Part shown: in pieces, positions 15,539 through 23,711 of the stretch
How the letters are laid out: every line of letters starts with the position of its first letter
How positions within the stretch are numbered: position 1 is the stretch's first letter
Assembly: GCA_003451595.1 (NCBI GenBank)
Contig: DMDA01000037.1
Span: forward strand, 16,939-44,732
DNA from: Chloroflexota bacterium
GTDB taxonomy: Bacteria > Chloroflexota > Anaerolineae > Caldilineales > Caldilineaceae
Direction: 5' to 3'
DNA length: 27,794 bases
Translations under genes and position numbers: made by a program
The notes under the pieces: generated by a model
Database searches by the model: none
Told to the model about the DNA's origin: nothing
What the model saw: the letters and a program-made list of their open reading frames with translations, nothing else

Positions 15539-16300
15539 TTACGCCGCGCCCACCATCATCGACACCAGATCATCGTCGGTGACCTCGGCGGCGCGCACGT
15601 CGCCCACCTTCTGCCCACGCCGCATGACGATGATACGATCCGCCACAGCGAAAATATCCTGCATGTTGTGGCTAATGATGATGACAGGCACATTCTGGGC
15701 TTTGAGCGTCTTGACCAGCTCGTGCACCTTGCGCTGTTCAGGCACACCGAGCGCCGCCGTCGGTTCATCCATGATCACCAGACGCGCATTCCAGTAGACG
15801 GCGCGAGCGATGGCAACCGCCTGACGCTGCCCGCCTGACATCTGACGAATGGGGCGGCGCAGGTTTGGAATCTTGATGTCCAGCCGCTCAAGCACCTTGT
15901 TAGATTCTGCCAGCATATGACCACGATCCACCTGCTTGAAGATGCCAAGCAGCCGTTTGGTGGGTTCGCGGCCAAGAAAGATGTTGACCGTGGCGTCGAG
16001 ATTCTCACACAGCGCCAGGTCCTGATAGATGGTCTCGATGCCTAGACCGCGCGCTTCCAGCGGCGAGGCCATCGTGATCTCTCTACCCTCCAGGTAAATA
16101 TGGCCGCCATCAGGTCGATAGACGCCAGAGATCATCTTGATCAGTGTCGATTTGCCGGCGCCATTGTCGCCTGCCAACGCCACCACTTCGCCGGGATAGA
16201 TATCCAGGCTGACATCGTTGACCGCCGTCAGACCACCGAAGCGTTTGATCAGGCCGGTCGCACGCAGCACCGGTTCGCGGGTTGCATTTTGCTCACTCAT
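15539..16300 (-). CDS. Sugar ABC transporter ATP-binding protein (FrcA-like, single domain)
   Basis: 253 aa from ATG 16300; an ATG at 16327 is also in frame but would overlap the permease gene. Walker A GDNGAGKST (44-52), Q-loop IYQDLAL, signature MSGGQRQAVAIARA, Walker B LVIMDEPTAALG and the switch His in IIISHNMQ are all present. Only one nucleotide-binding domain exists, unlike the double-domain RbsA; this matches FrcA-type carbohydrate transporters, which then work as homodimers. It is the last of three genes in the order binding protein, permease, ATPase (like frcBCA), 13 bp behind the permease. It powers import; the sugar is not known. Confidence 0.94.
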   Translation of the reverse strand: MSEQNATREPVLRATGLIKRFGGLTAVNDVSLDIYPGEVVALAGDNGAGKSTLIKMISGVYRPDGGHIYLEGREITMASPLEARGLGIETIYQDLALCENLDATVNIFLGREPTKRLLGIFKQVDRGHMLAESNKVLERLDIKIPNLRRPIRQMSGGQRQAVAIARAVYWNARLVIMDEPTAALGVPEQRKVHELVKTLKAQNVPVIIISHNMQDIFAVADRIIVMRRGQKVGDVRAAEVTDDDLVSMMVGAA

Positions 16301-16313
16301 AGCACACCAACCT

Positions 16314-17387
16314 CTATTCCTGGGCAAACTGGGCGCGCGCCTGATCGATCAGGACGGCGATAATAATGACGATGCCGACGGCGATGAATTGCCAGAAGGG
16401 ATTGACGCGCATGATCACCAGCCCATTGGCAAGCACCGAAATGATCAGCGCGCCGATCAGGGTGCCGATCACAGTGCCCGCGCCGCCGAACAATGAAGCC
16501 CCGCCGATCACCACCGCCGCCACCGTGTCAAGCAACATTGCCTCGCCCGCATTGGCGGCGCCGTTGGTGAAGCGCACGTTGTAGACCAGGCCGGCAATGG
16601 CAGCAAAGGTTGCCGAAAGCATGTAGATCGAGACCAGTCGCCGCGCCACAGGGATGCCAGCACGCATCGCTGCCTCTTTGTTGCCGCCGATAGCATAGGT
16701 GTGCAACCCAAATTTGGTGCGCGAGAGCACGAGATGCGCCACCAACAGCAGCGCCAGCATAACGATCACCACGAAGGGAAAATAACCGGTCAGGTTGCGC
16801 AGGTCGGCCTGCGCCAGTCCGGCTGGCGGCGCCAGGAGTGACCACCCTGCACTGGGATGGTAGTAGATCAGGAAGCCGTTGCCCAGAAAGCCAAGTCCTT
16901 TGATATAGATAGGCACGGGCATGCCGCCAGAGAGCAGAAAGCCGATGCCGCGCGCGATGCCAAACATGCCCAGCGTGGCGATGAAGGGTGGCACGTTGAG
17001 GCGCGCAATCAAGATGCCGTTAACCAGGCCAGCGATCCATGCCGCCACCAACCCAACACCTAGCCCGCTGAGCACGACCATCCACATCGGTGTAGTCTCT
17101 GGCAGGCGGTTCATCACCGTCGCCGAGATCACGGCGGCCATACCCATCACCCAACCGGCGGAAAGATCGATGCCGCCGGAGATGATGACGTAGGTTTGCC
17201 CCATAGCGATGATGGTCAGAATCGCCATGTTCGCCAGAATTGCTTGCAGATTGAAAGCGGTGAAAAAGCCCTCGCCAGCAAGTGAGAAGAAGATCACCAT
17301 CGCCAGCAAGAACAACCAGGCCCAGATGCGGCTGATTGTGTCGAGCCAGGCATGACGGGAATGCGTCTGATGACTATCTACGCCCAT
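16314..17387 (-). CDS. Sugar ABC transporter permease (RbsC/FrcC family)
   Basis: 357 aa, almost entirely hydrophobic, with about ten membrane helices. Family signatures include ILTIIAMGQTYVIISGGIDL, SAGWVMGMAAVI, FIATLGMFGIARGIGFLLSG, YAIGGNKEAAMRAGIPVARR (the coupling loop facing the ATPase), and GGASLFGGAGTVIGTLIGAL. These define the BPD_transp_2 fold. It should pair as a dimer with the single-domain ATPase downstream (13 bp) and receive sugar from the lipoprotein upstream. A 233-bp gap with two hairpins separates it from the binding-protein gene. No strong ribosome-binding site is visible. Confidence 0.95.
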   Translation of the reverse strand: MGVDSHQTHSRHAWLDTISRIWAWLFLLAMVIFFSLAGEGFFTAFNLQAILANMAILTIIAMGQTYVIISGGIDLSAGWVMGMAAVISATVMNRLPETTPMWMVVLSGLGVGLVAAWIAGLVNGILIARLNVPPFIATLGMFGIARGIGFLLSGGMPVPIYIKGLGFLGNGFLIYYHPSAGWSLLAPPAGLAQADLRNLTGYFPFVVIVMLALLLVAHLVLSRTKFGLHTYAIGGNKEAAMRAGIPVARRLVSIYMLSATFAAIAGLVYNVRFTNGAANAGEAMLLDTVAAVVIGGASLFGGAGTVIGTLIGALIISVLANGLVIMRVNPFWQFIAVGIVIIIAVLIDQARAQFAQE

Positions 17388-17466
17388 AAGTTGCGTTATC
17401 CAGCTTTATTCAAATGAATGAATTTTTTGATTGGGCAATCTTGCTGAAAAGTCATGCAGAGCGCCC

Positions 17467-17499
17467 ACCTTCCTGGAAACCCCAGGCTTCCAGGAAGGT
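17467..17499. repeat. Hairpin 1 in the binding protein-permease gap
   Basis: A perfect 12-bp inverted repeat (17467-17478 and 17488-17499, 9-nt loop). A further 6-bp pair, GCGCCC (17461-17466) with GGGCGC (17515-17520), can enclose it. No T-run follows. Such structures often protect the upstream binding-protein mRNA or reduce readthrough to the permease. Confidence 0.7.
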
Positions 17500-17546
17500 C
17501 AGCTGCCATCAGACGGGCGCTTCACCTGCATAACTTCTTCCTGCTG

Positions 17547-17580
17547 CTCTTCCAGGGAGCGCCAAAGCCCCCTGGAAGAG
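17547..17580. repeat. Hairpin 2 in the binding protein-permease gap
   Basis: A perfect 11-bp inverted repeat (17547-17557 and 17570-17580) with a 12-nt loop that can pair further. On the minus strand it is the first structure after the binding-protein stop (17621). It shares the core TTCCAGG with hairpin 1, so the two may be related copies. Confidence 0.7.
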
Positions 17581-17620
17581 GGATGATTGGGAAGAATCTC
17601 AGCGGAGCAACTGGCAAGCC

Positions 17621-18670
17621 TTACTGGCTCTTGTAGATCGACTGCTGCGCTTCTTCGCTGTTCACGTTGTCGCGCGTGATGATCGTGTAGCCGGTTGGCC
17701 AGCGCTTCTCGATCTTGTCCATTTCGCCGTTGACTGCCGCCACTGCGTACTCAATGCATTTCTGCCCCATTTCATAGGGATGTTGGGCGATGACGATGTC
17801 AACCACGCCATCGTTCAACGCCACAATGGCGTCTTCCGGCGCATCGAAGTTGGCGACCTTGACCACACCCGTCAACCCGGCATTGGCGACAGCCTGTGCT
17901 GCACCGCGTGCGCTGAAGAGATTGGTGCCAAAGATGCCGCCCAGATCAGGATTGTTGGCCAACACCGCTGCCGTCTGCTCAGCAGCCTTTGCAGCGTTAT
18001 CGTCGTTGTAATCCATGCCGATCAGCTCGACCGCGCCATTGGTGGCCGCAATCGCATTCTTGCAACCTTCGACGCGCTGCTCAACAGTGCTGACGCCCGG
18101 CTGCGTCGTCTGGATGTAGAACTTGCCGGAGCCGCCCATGGCGTCGATGATGGCGCTGCAGCCGATCTCACCGCCTTGCACGTTATCGGAGCCAATGTAG
18201 GAGAGCATCCAGTCCAGGTCAGGTGCGGTGTAGTCGCCGGCAGTGTCGCCGATGAAGGTGTCGACGCTGATCATGTGGATGCCGGCGTCATAAGCGCGCC
18301 GCATCGGCTCAATCAACGCCTGGCGGTCAGTGGCGGCGATGCAGATTGCATCCGGCTGCTGCGCAATGACGGCGTCGAGAATCGGCACCTGCAGCGTGGC
18401 CTGGAACTGCGCCGGGCCATCGGCAAAGAAGTTGACGCCCATCTCCTCGGCCTTGGCGCGGGCGCCCGCTTCCATGGTGACGTAGAAACCGTCGCCCTTC
18501 ACACCGTAGATCAGCGCCACCGTTGGCGCCTGAGCGGCGGCTTCTTCGGCTGGCGCTTCGGTGGCAGGCGCCTGAGCCGCCGGTGCTACGGCCGTGCATG
18601 CGCCAAGCGCCAACATGAGCAGCGCCAACACGCCGATCCAAATCAGAGTGCGCATACGATAATGGGACAT
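17621..18670 (-). CDS. Sugar ABC transporter substrate-binding lipoprotein
   Basis: 349 aa from ATG 18670, chosen because GGAGG (18679-18683) stands 8 nt before it and a lipoprotein signal follows: WIGVLALLMLALGAC with Cys25 as the lipidated residue. An Ala/Pro/Glu-rich linker leads to a Peripla_BP_4 (ribose-type) domain starting TVALIYGVKGDGFYVTMEAG. It has AAAT-type sugar-pocket segments such as PDAICIAATDR and MISVDTFIGD, and GIFGTNLFSARGAAQAV. It captures a sugar or related ligand at the membrane surface for the permease and ATPase downstream. The ligand is unknown. Two hairpins follow the gene, consistent with higher expression than the membrane parts. Confidence 0.95.
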   Translation of the reverse strand: MSHYRMRTLIWIGVLALLMLALGACTAVAPAAQAPATEAPAEEAAAQAPTVALIYGVKGDGFYVTMEAGARAKAEEMGVNFFADGPAQFQATLQVPILDAVIAQQPDAICIAATDRQALIEPMRRAYDAGIHMISVDTFIGDTAGDYTAPDLDWMLSYIGSDNVQGGEIGCSAIIDAMGGSGKFYIQTTQPGVSTVEQRVEGCKNAIAATNGAVELIGMDYNDDNAAKAAEQTAAVLANNPDLGGIFGTNLFSARGAAQAVANAGLTGVVKVANFDAPEDAIVALNDGVVDIVIAQHPYEMGQKCIEYAVAAVNGEMDKIEKRWPTGYTIITRDNVNSEEAQQSIYKSQ

Positions 18671-19069
18671 ACTGTTTGCCTCCGTGTGAATGGTGAACCA
18701 GGACACAAGATGGAATAAAAATCGAACTGCCGTCTCCTACAAGAGAGCCAGCAATTCGGGTGAACCACAGGGCGTCTGCCGTCAACCGAAATGCAACGGC
18801 ATGAGTCAAAAGGCCAGTAAACCTTTACCGGGATGCCAAGACACATTTGTCGCGTTTTAGGGTATCATAATAGACGAGCAGCCAGATCGTAATACGCACG
18901 ATAGAGTTTGTCAAACTGAGCAAAATTGAGTCAAAGGCGATTTACGACGCTCAGAAACACAAACGATAATGATGAGGATGCGTATCCATGTCCAGCCGCA
19001 CCAGACGGCAGCGATCGCCCGACCTGCTTGTGCAAGGCTTTTACCGATGCTGGCTGCCGGGAGGTTGCA
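18671..19069. other. Divergent intergenic region between ABC operon and histidine kinase
   Basis: 399 bp without a gene. The minus strand holds the binding-protein promoter (18886-18914) and its roughly 210-nt leader. On the plus strand the frame of the kinase is open from 18926, but those residues (MSQRRFTTLRNTNDN...) have no domain character and the internal ATG with a strong ribosome-binding site at 19070 is preferred. A possible weak plus promoter is TTTACG-18-GATAAT (18941-18970). I see no clear operator palindrome. Confidence 0.6.
18886..18914 (-). promoter_or_regulatory. Promoter of the sugar ABC operon
   Basis: Minus strand: TTGACA (18914-18909), 17-bp spacer, TACGAT (18891-18886). 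Start near 18879, giving a leader of about 210 nt before the binding-protein ATG. A TATGAT at about 18867 is a possible alternative -10 without a good -35. Confidence 0.6.
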
Positions 19070-21250
19070 ATGGCCTGGTCATTGACGCCAGTTGGCTATA
19101 TCTACATCCAGACCGCGCTACTTGCAGCGGCGGTCGCCTTCTTTGCCTGGCGGCGGCGCGCGACACCGGGCAGCATGGCGTTGGCTGGCCTATTGGCAGC
19201 CGCAGCGTTATGGGCGAGCATGGAGGCCGTCGAGAACGCAGCACCGACGTTAGAGACCAAAATCATGGCTTCCAAAATCAGCCATATCGGTATCCAGACG
19301 CTGCCCGTTTTCTTTCTGATCTTTGTGCTGCGTTACACCGCCAACACGATGGGTGGATTGCACAGACGAGTTTACTGGCTGTGGGTGGCGCCGGCGTTGG
19401 CTGTGCTCGCCGCCTTCACCAACGAGCGCCATTTGCTCTTCTGGCGGCGGGTGGCGTTGGTGGCATCCCCCTTCGGTGGGGTGGAATCAGTCTACGACCA
19501 CGGACCGTTCTTTTGGGCCGCCACCGCCTATCTATATATCCTGATTGTGATCGCCAGTGCACTCCTGATGAACACTGTGCTGACCGACCGCACCATCTTT
19601 CGGCGCCAGGCGCTGATATTGCTGGCGGCAACCGCAGCACCCTGGCTGGCAAACGCCCTCTATCTTTCTGGCGCCAACCCGATTCCTGGTTTTGATTGGA
19701 CGCCAATTGCGTTTGCCATTACTGGAATCTTGCTGGCGGTGGCGATCTTTCGCTTCGGGCTGCTTGAATTCCAACCAGTGGCATGCAAGGTGCTTTTCGA
19801 GCAAATGCGCGATCCGCTGCTCGTACTTGATCTCCAGCAACGCATCATCGACGCCAATCCTGCCGCGCGCCATTTCTTCGGCGCCGATCGTGTAGTTGCC
19901 GGTCAACGAGTGACGGAACTACTGCCAGCCGAACTTTGCCAGACACTGGCGACGCAGAATGCCGAGGTTGTGACCCTCCTCCACGTCGATGTCGATCATG
20001 TGCCACACCAGTTCGATGTCAGCGTCTCGCCACTGACCGGCGCTTATCCAATGTTGAATGGTCGCCTGATCGTACTGCGCGACACAACCGAGCGCATGAT
20101 GCTGGAGGAGACGCTCCGCCAGAGCGAGCAACGCTACCGCCGGCTTATCGACGATGCACCTTTCCCCACGCTGGTAAGCAGCCTTGTCGATGGCGCCGTG
20201 CTCTATGCCAACCGCCGGGCGCGCGATCTGCTCCTGCTCGAACCAACCACGGAGCCAGTCCTGGAGCTAGTCACGGAGCCAGTCACGGGCGCTGTCTATC
20301 GCTTCGAGGATTTCTTCGTAGTGAAACGCACCTGCGCCGACCTCGTTTCATTGCTTCATCAACAGGGTGCGGTCACCGACTTCGAAGCGCAACTGCAAAA
20401 TACAGTCGGCGCCGGCTTCGCTGCATTGATCTCTGCGACACCGATCCTTTTCACCGAAGAAGCTGCAATCCTGGCCTGCATCAATGACATCACGGTGCGC
20501 AAGGCAGCGGAGCAAGCGCTGATCGAGGCCAAAGTCGCAGCCGAGGCAAGCGTGCGCGCCAAGAACGACTTTCTGGCAACGGTGAGTCATGAATTGCGCA
20601 CGCCGCTGTCAAGCATGATCGGGCTGGCAGAAGCATTGCTTGGCGAAGGTTACGGACCGCTCACCGAACAGCAGAGACGGTCACTGACGACGATTGTGCA
20701 AAGCGGCGAGCAACTTACCGCGATCGTGAGCGAAGTCCTTGCGCTCTCCCGCCTGGAAGCGGACGCAGTGACGCTCAATCGCGAGTCAACGTCGATCGAT
20801 GAAATCTGCCAAAGCGCGCTGCACTCAGTCCAGGGCACACGCCCGCCTACAGCGCCACCGTTGCTCTACACGATCGAGCCGGCTGACCTGATGCTGGAAG
20901 TTGACCCGCGTTACCTGCGCGAAATTCTGATTCACCTGTTGCGCAACGCTGTCAAGTTCACGCCGCCGGATCGCCGCATCGGGCTGACGGTAACGGTGCT
21001 GCCAGAGCAGAGCAGCGTTCAGTTTATCGTTTGGGATGAGGGTATTGGCATCGAGCCGGAGGCGCTTGCTTGCCTCTTCCGTCCCTTTTCGCAAGTGGAG
21101 ACTGGTTTGGCACGGCGCTACGGGGGGTTGGGCATCGGGCTTGCGATTGTGCATCACCTGGTTACACTGCATGGCGGCAGCATACGCGTGGAGAGCAAGC
21201 CAGGCGCCGGAAGTCGCTTCATTGTGAGTCTGCCCGTCAGCCCTGGATAA
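19070..21250 (+). CDS. Hybrid-free sensor histidine kinase with 7TM and PAS domains
   Basis: 726 aa from ATG 19070, which has GGGAGG 6 nt upstream. Residues about 6-230 are hydrophobic with seven helices, the HisK_N-7TM sensor type. PAS domain 1 (about 240-345, QMRDPLLVLDLQQRIIDANP) and PAS domain 2 (about 360-480, RLIDDAPFPTLVSSLVDGAV) follow, then the dimerisation domain with FLATVSHELRTPLSSM (phospho-acceptor His507) and the ATPase domain: N-box LIHLLRNAVKF, G1 DEGIGIE, F-box LFRPFSQVE, G2 GGLGIGLAIV. No receiver domain is fused and no response regulator lies nearby, so it is an orphan kinase. The BTAD regulator downstream lacks a receiver and is not an obvious partner. A short duplication (TEPVLELVTEPV) sits in PAS 2. 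Confidence 0.95.
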   Translation: MAWSLTPVGYIYIQTALLAAAVAFFAWRRRATPGSMALAGLLAAAALWASMEAVENAAPTLETKIMASKISHIGIQTLPVFFLIFVLRYTANTMGGLHRRVYWLWVAPALAVLAAFTNERHLLFWRRVALVASPFGGVESVYDHGPFFWAATAYLYILIVIASALLMNTVLTDRTIFRRQALILLAATAAPWLANALYLSGANPIPGFDWTPIAFAITGILLAVAIFRFGLLEFQPVACKVLFEQMRDPLLVLDLQQRIIDANPAARHFFGADRVVAGQRVTELLPAELCQTLATQNAEVVTLLHVDVDHVPHQFDVSVSPLTGAYPMLNGRLIVLRDTTERMMLEETLRQSEQRYRRLIDDAPFPTLVSSLVDGAVLYANRRARDLLLLEPTTEPVLELVTEPVTGAVYRFEDFFVVKRTCADLVSLLHQQGAVTDFEAQLQNTVGAGFAALISATPILFTEEAAILACINDITVRKAAEQALIEAKVAAEASVRAKNDFLATVSHELRTPLSSMIGLAEALLGEGYGPLTEQQRRSLTTIVQSGEQLTAIVSEVLALSRLEADAVTLNRESTSIDEICQSALHSVQGTRPPTAPPLLYTIEPADLMLEVDPRYLREILIHLLRNAVKFTPPDRRIGLTVTVLPEQSSVQFIVWDEGIGIEPEALACLFRPFSQVETGLARRYGGLGIGLAIVHHLVTLHGGSIRVESKPGAGSRFIVSLPVSPG

Positions 21251-21279
21251 AACAGTTTCAGCAATTCACGATTCAGCCT

Positions 21280-21336
21280 TACACGAAGACATGAAGTTGA
21301 AGATGGTTTCCTTCGCGTTCTTCATGGCTCCGTGTG
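21280..21336. repeat. Imperfect inverted repeat between kinase and BTAD regulator
   Basis: The 16-mers at 21281-21296 and 21320-21335 are inverted copies matching at 13 of 16 positions (ACACGAAGACATGAAG against the complement of CTTCATGGCTCCGTGT). It lies in the 136-bp gap between the two genes. It might be a hairpin that reduces readthrough, or a copy of a dispersed intergenic repeat. Confidence 0.4.
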
Positions 21337-21386
21337 AGCTTCATGAAGTATTGAGTTTATCTGAAACCAGCGAGACGTTCAGATTT

Positions 21387-22145
21387 ATGTTTACTCCCAC
21401 ACCTGCCATTCAGCTCTTCGGGCCGCCGTCGGTGCAGGTGGAGCAGCAGCCAACGACACGTTATCATTCCCAGCGAGTGGCGGCGCTGCTCTTTCTGCTC
21501 GCCGCTGGTGAAGAACCACAGTCGCGCGCAACGCTGATGACGCTGCTGTGGGAAAACGCTGTGGCCGGCAAGGCCAAAGCCAGTCTCAGCAAGTGTCTGT
21601 ACCATCTACCCGACGCTATCAAACCGTTTATCGCGCTGGACCGCGCCACCGTAGCGTTACGTTTGCCAACCATCGCCGTTGACACACGCACTTTTACCCA
21701 TCTGTGTCAGAATGCGATGATGCCAGGGTTACATCCCGCTACGCGCGTCACGGCGTTGACGCAAGCCGCCGAGATCTATCGCGGCGAATTCCTGCAAGGT
21801 TTCTGCGTCGAAGATGCGCCTCGCTTCAATCAATGGGCAGCAAACGAACGGGAGCGCTATCGCCATCTTGCCGCTGCCGTGCACGGCGAGCTGCTCGCCT
21901 ACCACGCTGGACGTCGCGCCCATCTCCAGGCGATTCGCCACGCCACTGCGTTACTTGCCCTGGACAGAACCGATGAAGCAACCTACCGTCAACTGATGCG
22001 TTTGTTGATCGAGCTTGGGCAATATGACGCAGCCGCCGACGTGTACCGCACCTGTTGCCAGGCGCTCCAGGAGACACACGGCGCCGCACCAACCGCGGAG
22101 ACTGTCGCCCTGGCCGCACACTTTCAACTGACACCGGACAACTGA
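21387..22145 (+). CDS. BTAD/SARP-like transcriptional regulator
   Basis: 252 aa from ATG 21387 (MFTPTPAIQLFGPPSVQVEQ). Upstream codons to 21291 are open but have no family character. The first ~95 residues look like a winged-helix domain: IQLFGPPSV, then RVAALLFLLAAGEEPQSRAT and LMTLLWE. The rest is a bacterial transcriptional activator domain with helical TPR-like repeats (AAEIYRGEFLQGF to YRQLMRLLIELGQYDAAADV, then YRTCCQALQETHGAAPTAET). The layout is that of SARP/AfsR-type regulators without the ATPase module. It ends 17 bp before the amidase start, so the two are probably co-transcribed. The target genes are not known. Confidence 0.87.
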   Translation: MFTPTPAIQLFGPPSVQVEQQPTTRYHSQRVAALLFLLAAGEEPQSRATLMTLLWENAVAGKAKASLSKCLYHLPDAIKPFIALDRATVALRLPTIAVDTRTFTHLCQNAMMPGLHPATRVTALTQAAEIYRGEFLQGFCVEDAPRFNQWAANERERYRHLAAAVHGELLAYHAGRRAHLQAIRHATALLALDRTDEATYRQLMRLLIELGQYDAAADVYRTCCQALQETHGAAPTAETVALAAHFQLTPDN

Positions 22146-22162
22146 GCAAATATGAGGAGATT

Positions 22163-23476
22163 ATGCTTGACTTGATCTTTCTATCTGCTGCACAACTGGC
22201 AACGTTGATTCGCCAGCGTGCAGTCTCCGCCGAGGAGGTGATGCTCGCCCACCTGGCGCGCATCGATGACGTCAATCCGCGCCTGAATGCCATCGTCCAG
22301 TCCAGCCCGGCCCAGGCGCTGGCGCGAGCGCGCGCCGCCGATGCGTCCGCTGCGCGCGGGGAGTGGTGGGGACCGCTACACGGCGTGCCCTTCACCGTCA
22401 AGGACTGGATCGAAACCCATGATCTGGTCTGCACCGCCGGTTACGCGTCGCGGCAAGGCTATGTACCATCGGCAGACGCTACGGTTGTGGCGCGGCTGCG
22501 GCAGGCCGGCGCCATCCTGCTGGGCAAGACCAACGCTGTCAGCGGCAACGAAGTCTATGGCCTGACCAACAATCCATACAACCTGGCTTACAGTCCAGCA
22601 GGTAGCAGTAGCGGCGAGGCAGCGATCATTGCAGCGGGCGGGTCGCCAATTGGGCTGGGCAGCGATTCGGGTGGCAGCATTCGCCAGCCGGCGCACAACT
22701 GTGGCATTGCCGGCTTGAAGCCAACCACCGGGCGCGTGCCATTGACCGGCCACTACCCGCGCATCAACGTCATGAACGACCCGCGCACTGTGATCGGTCC
22801 ACTGGCGCGTTATGTCGAAGACCTGGCACTGGTGCTGCCCATCATCCAGGGTATAGACTGGCAAGACGCCAGCGTAATCCCCATGCCCCTGGCAGAATGG
22901 CGGCTGGTGCGACTGGCCGGGCTGCGCGTCGCCTTTTATACCGATTATCAGGAGATCACGCCACCCGCTGAAGTCGTGCACACGGTGCACAAGGCGGTGC
23001 AGGCGTTGGCCGACGCCGGCATGAGTGTGTCCGAACGCACACCGCCGCTAGTCGAACACACCTACCAGATCACACGTGATTACTGGAACCGCCCCGAACC
23101 CGAATCCTGGGAGGTATGGGACGCAGGCGAAACGACAACGCTGTCAAGCCTAGAAGTCGAGCAGCATCTGTTTTTGTGGGACCGTCTCCGCCGTGCGCTG
23201 ATCGCCTTCATGGCTGACTACGACGTGATTCTGACGCCTGCCGCCCAGGCCCCGGCGCGTCCACATGATGCTGACCCCGGTCACATCGCCTACACACTGA
23301 CCTACAGCCTGGTCGGCTACCCGGCGGTGGTCGTGCGGTGCGGCACAGCACCCGACGGGATGCCAATCGGCGTGCAAGTGGTGGCGCGCCCCTGGCGCGA
23401 TGACGTGGCGCTGGCGGTGGCAGCCTGGCTGGAGCAGGCGTGTGGCGGCTGGCAACGCACGGGACTAGCAGTTTAG
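22163..23476 (+). CDS. Amidase signature enzyme
   Basis: 437 aa from ATG 22163, with GAGGAG immediately upstream. The Ser-cisSer-Lys triad is complete: Lys80 in FTVKDW, cis-Ser148 in SPAGSSSGEAA, and nucleophile Ser172 in GSDSGGSIRQPA, with the normal spacing of 24 residues between the two Ser. The fold continues with GLKPTTGRVP and VIGPLARYVEDLAL. The family cleaves amide bonds in many substrates: fatty acid amides, indole-acetamide, or Gln in GatA. It is not GatA by context (no gatB or gatC near). Substrate unknown. It sits 17 bp behind the BTAD regulator, which may control it. Confidence 0.95.
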   Translation: MLDLIFLSAAQLATLIRQRAVSAEEVMLAHLARIDDVNPRLNAIVQSSPAQALARARAADASAARGEWWGPLHGVPFTVKDWIETHDLVCTAGYASRQGYVPSADATVVARLRQAGAILLGKTNAVSGNEVYGLTNNPYNLAYSPAGSSSGEAAIIAAGGSPIGLGSDSGGSIRQPAHNCGIAGLKPTTGRVPLTGHYPRINVMNDPRTVIGPLARYVEDLALVLPIIQGIDWQDASVIPMPLAEWRLVRLAGLRVAFYTDYQEITPPAEVVHTVHKAVQALADAGMSVSERTPPLVEHTYQITRDYWNRPEPESWEVWDAGETTTLSSLEVEQHLFLWDRLRRALIAFMADYDVILTPAAQAPARPHDADPGHIAYTLTYSLVGYPAVVVRCGTAPDGMPIGVQVVARPWRDDVALAVAAWLEQACGGWQRTGLAV

Positions 23477-23477
23477 A

Positions 23478-23575
23478 GACGTGGTGCGTGTGACGTGGTG
23501 CGTGTGACGTGGTGCGTGTGACGTGGTGCGTGTGACGTGGTGCGTGTGACGTGGTGCGTGTGACGTGGTGCGTGT
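23478..23575. repeat. Minisatellite: seven identical 14-bp tandem copies
   Basis: The unit GACGTGGTGCGTGT is repeated seven times without a single difference over 98 bp, starting 2 bp after the amidase stop codon. Perfect identity implies recent slippage expansion. There are no spacers, so it is not CRISPR. After it (23597-23620) lies a shorter imperfect repeat (ATGACGCCTGCCTG-ATGACGCCTGACCTG). Reading through the array in any frame gives only repetitive His/Arg/Thr or Val/Cys peptides. Confidence 0.97.
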
Positions 23576-23639
23576 TCAGTCCACTGCGCACCACCTCATG
23601 ACGCCTGCCTGATGACGCCTGACCTGCACCGCCACTTTC

Positions 23640-23668
23640 TTGCACCTCCATTCAATTGCGTATACCAT
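23640..23668 (+). promoter_or_regulatory. Candidate promoter for the acyl-CoA synthetase
   Basis: TTGCAC (23640-23645), 17-bp spacer, TACCAT (23663-23668); start near 23675, giving a leader of about 37 nt before ATG 23712. The same -10 hexamer is used at 12610-12615. Confidence 0.5.
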
Positions 23669-23711
23669 CACAAAATGCTCTTGGCGCGTCTGTCGGAGTG
23701 AGGAGTGCGTT

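Noticed and set aside
17780..18718. 312-codon plus-strand open frame over the binding protein
   Set aside because: Antisense to a gene with clear lipoprotein signal and ribosome-binding site; no motif.
22163..23476. GatA subunit of Asp/Glu-tRNA amidotransferase
   Set aside because: The amidase triad alone does not define GatA, and no gatB or gatC lies nearby; the neighbours are a BTAD regulator and a ligase.
23478..23575. CRISPR array
   Set aside because: The 14-bp units are directly adjacent with no spacers and no cas genes are near.
23208..23651. Minus-strand open frame across the minisatellite
   Set aside because: It encodes only repetitive His/Thr/Arg peptide and runs antisense into the amidase gene.
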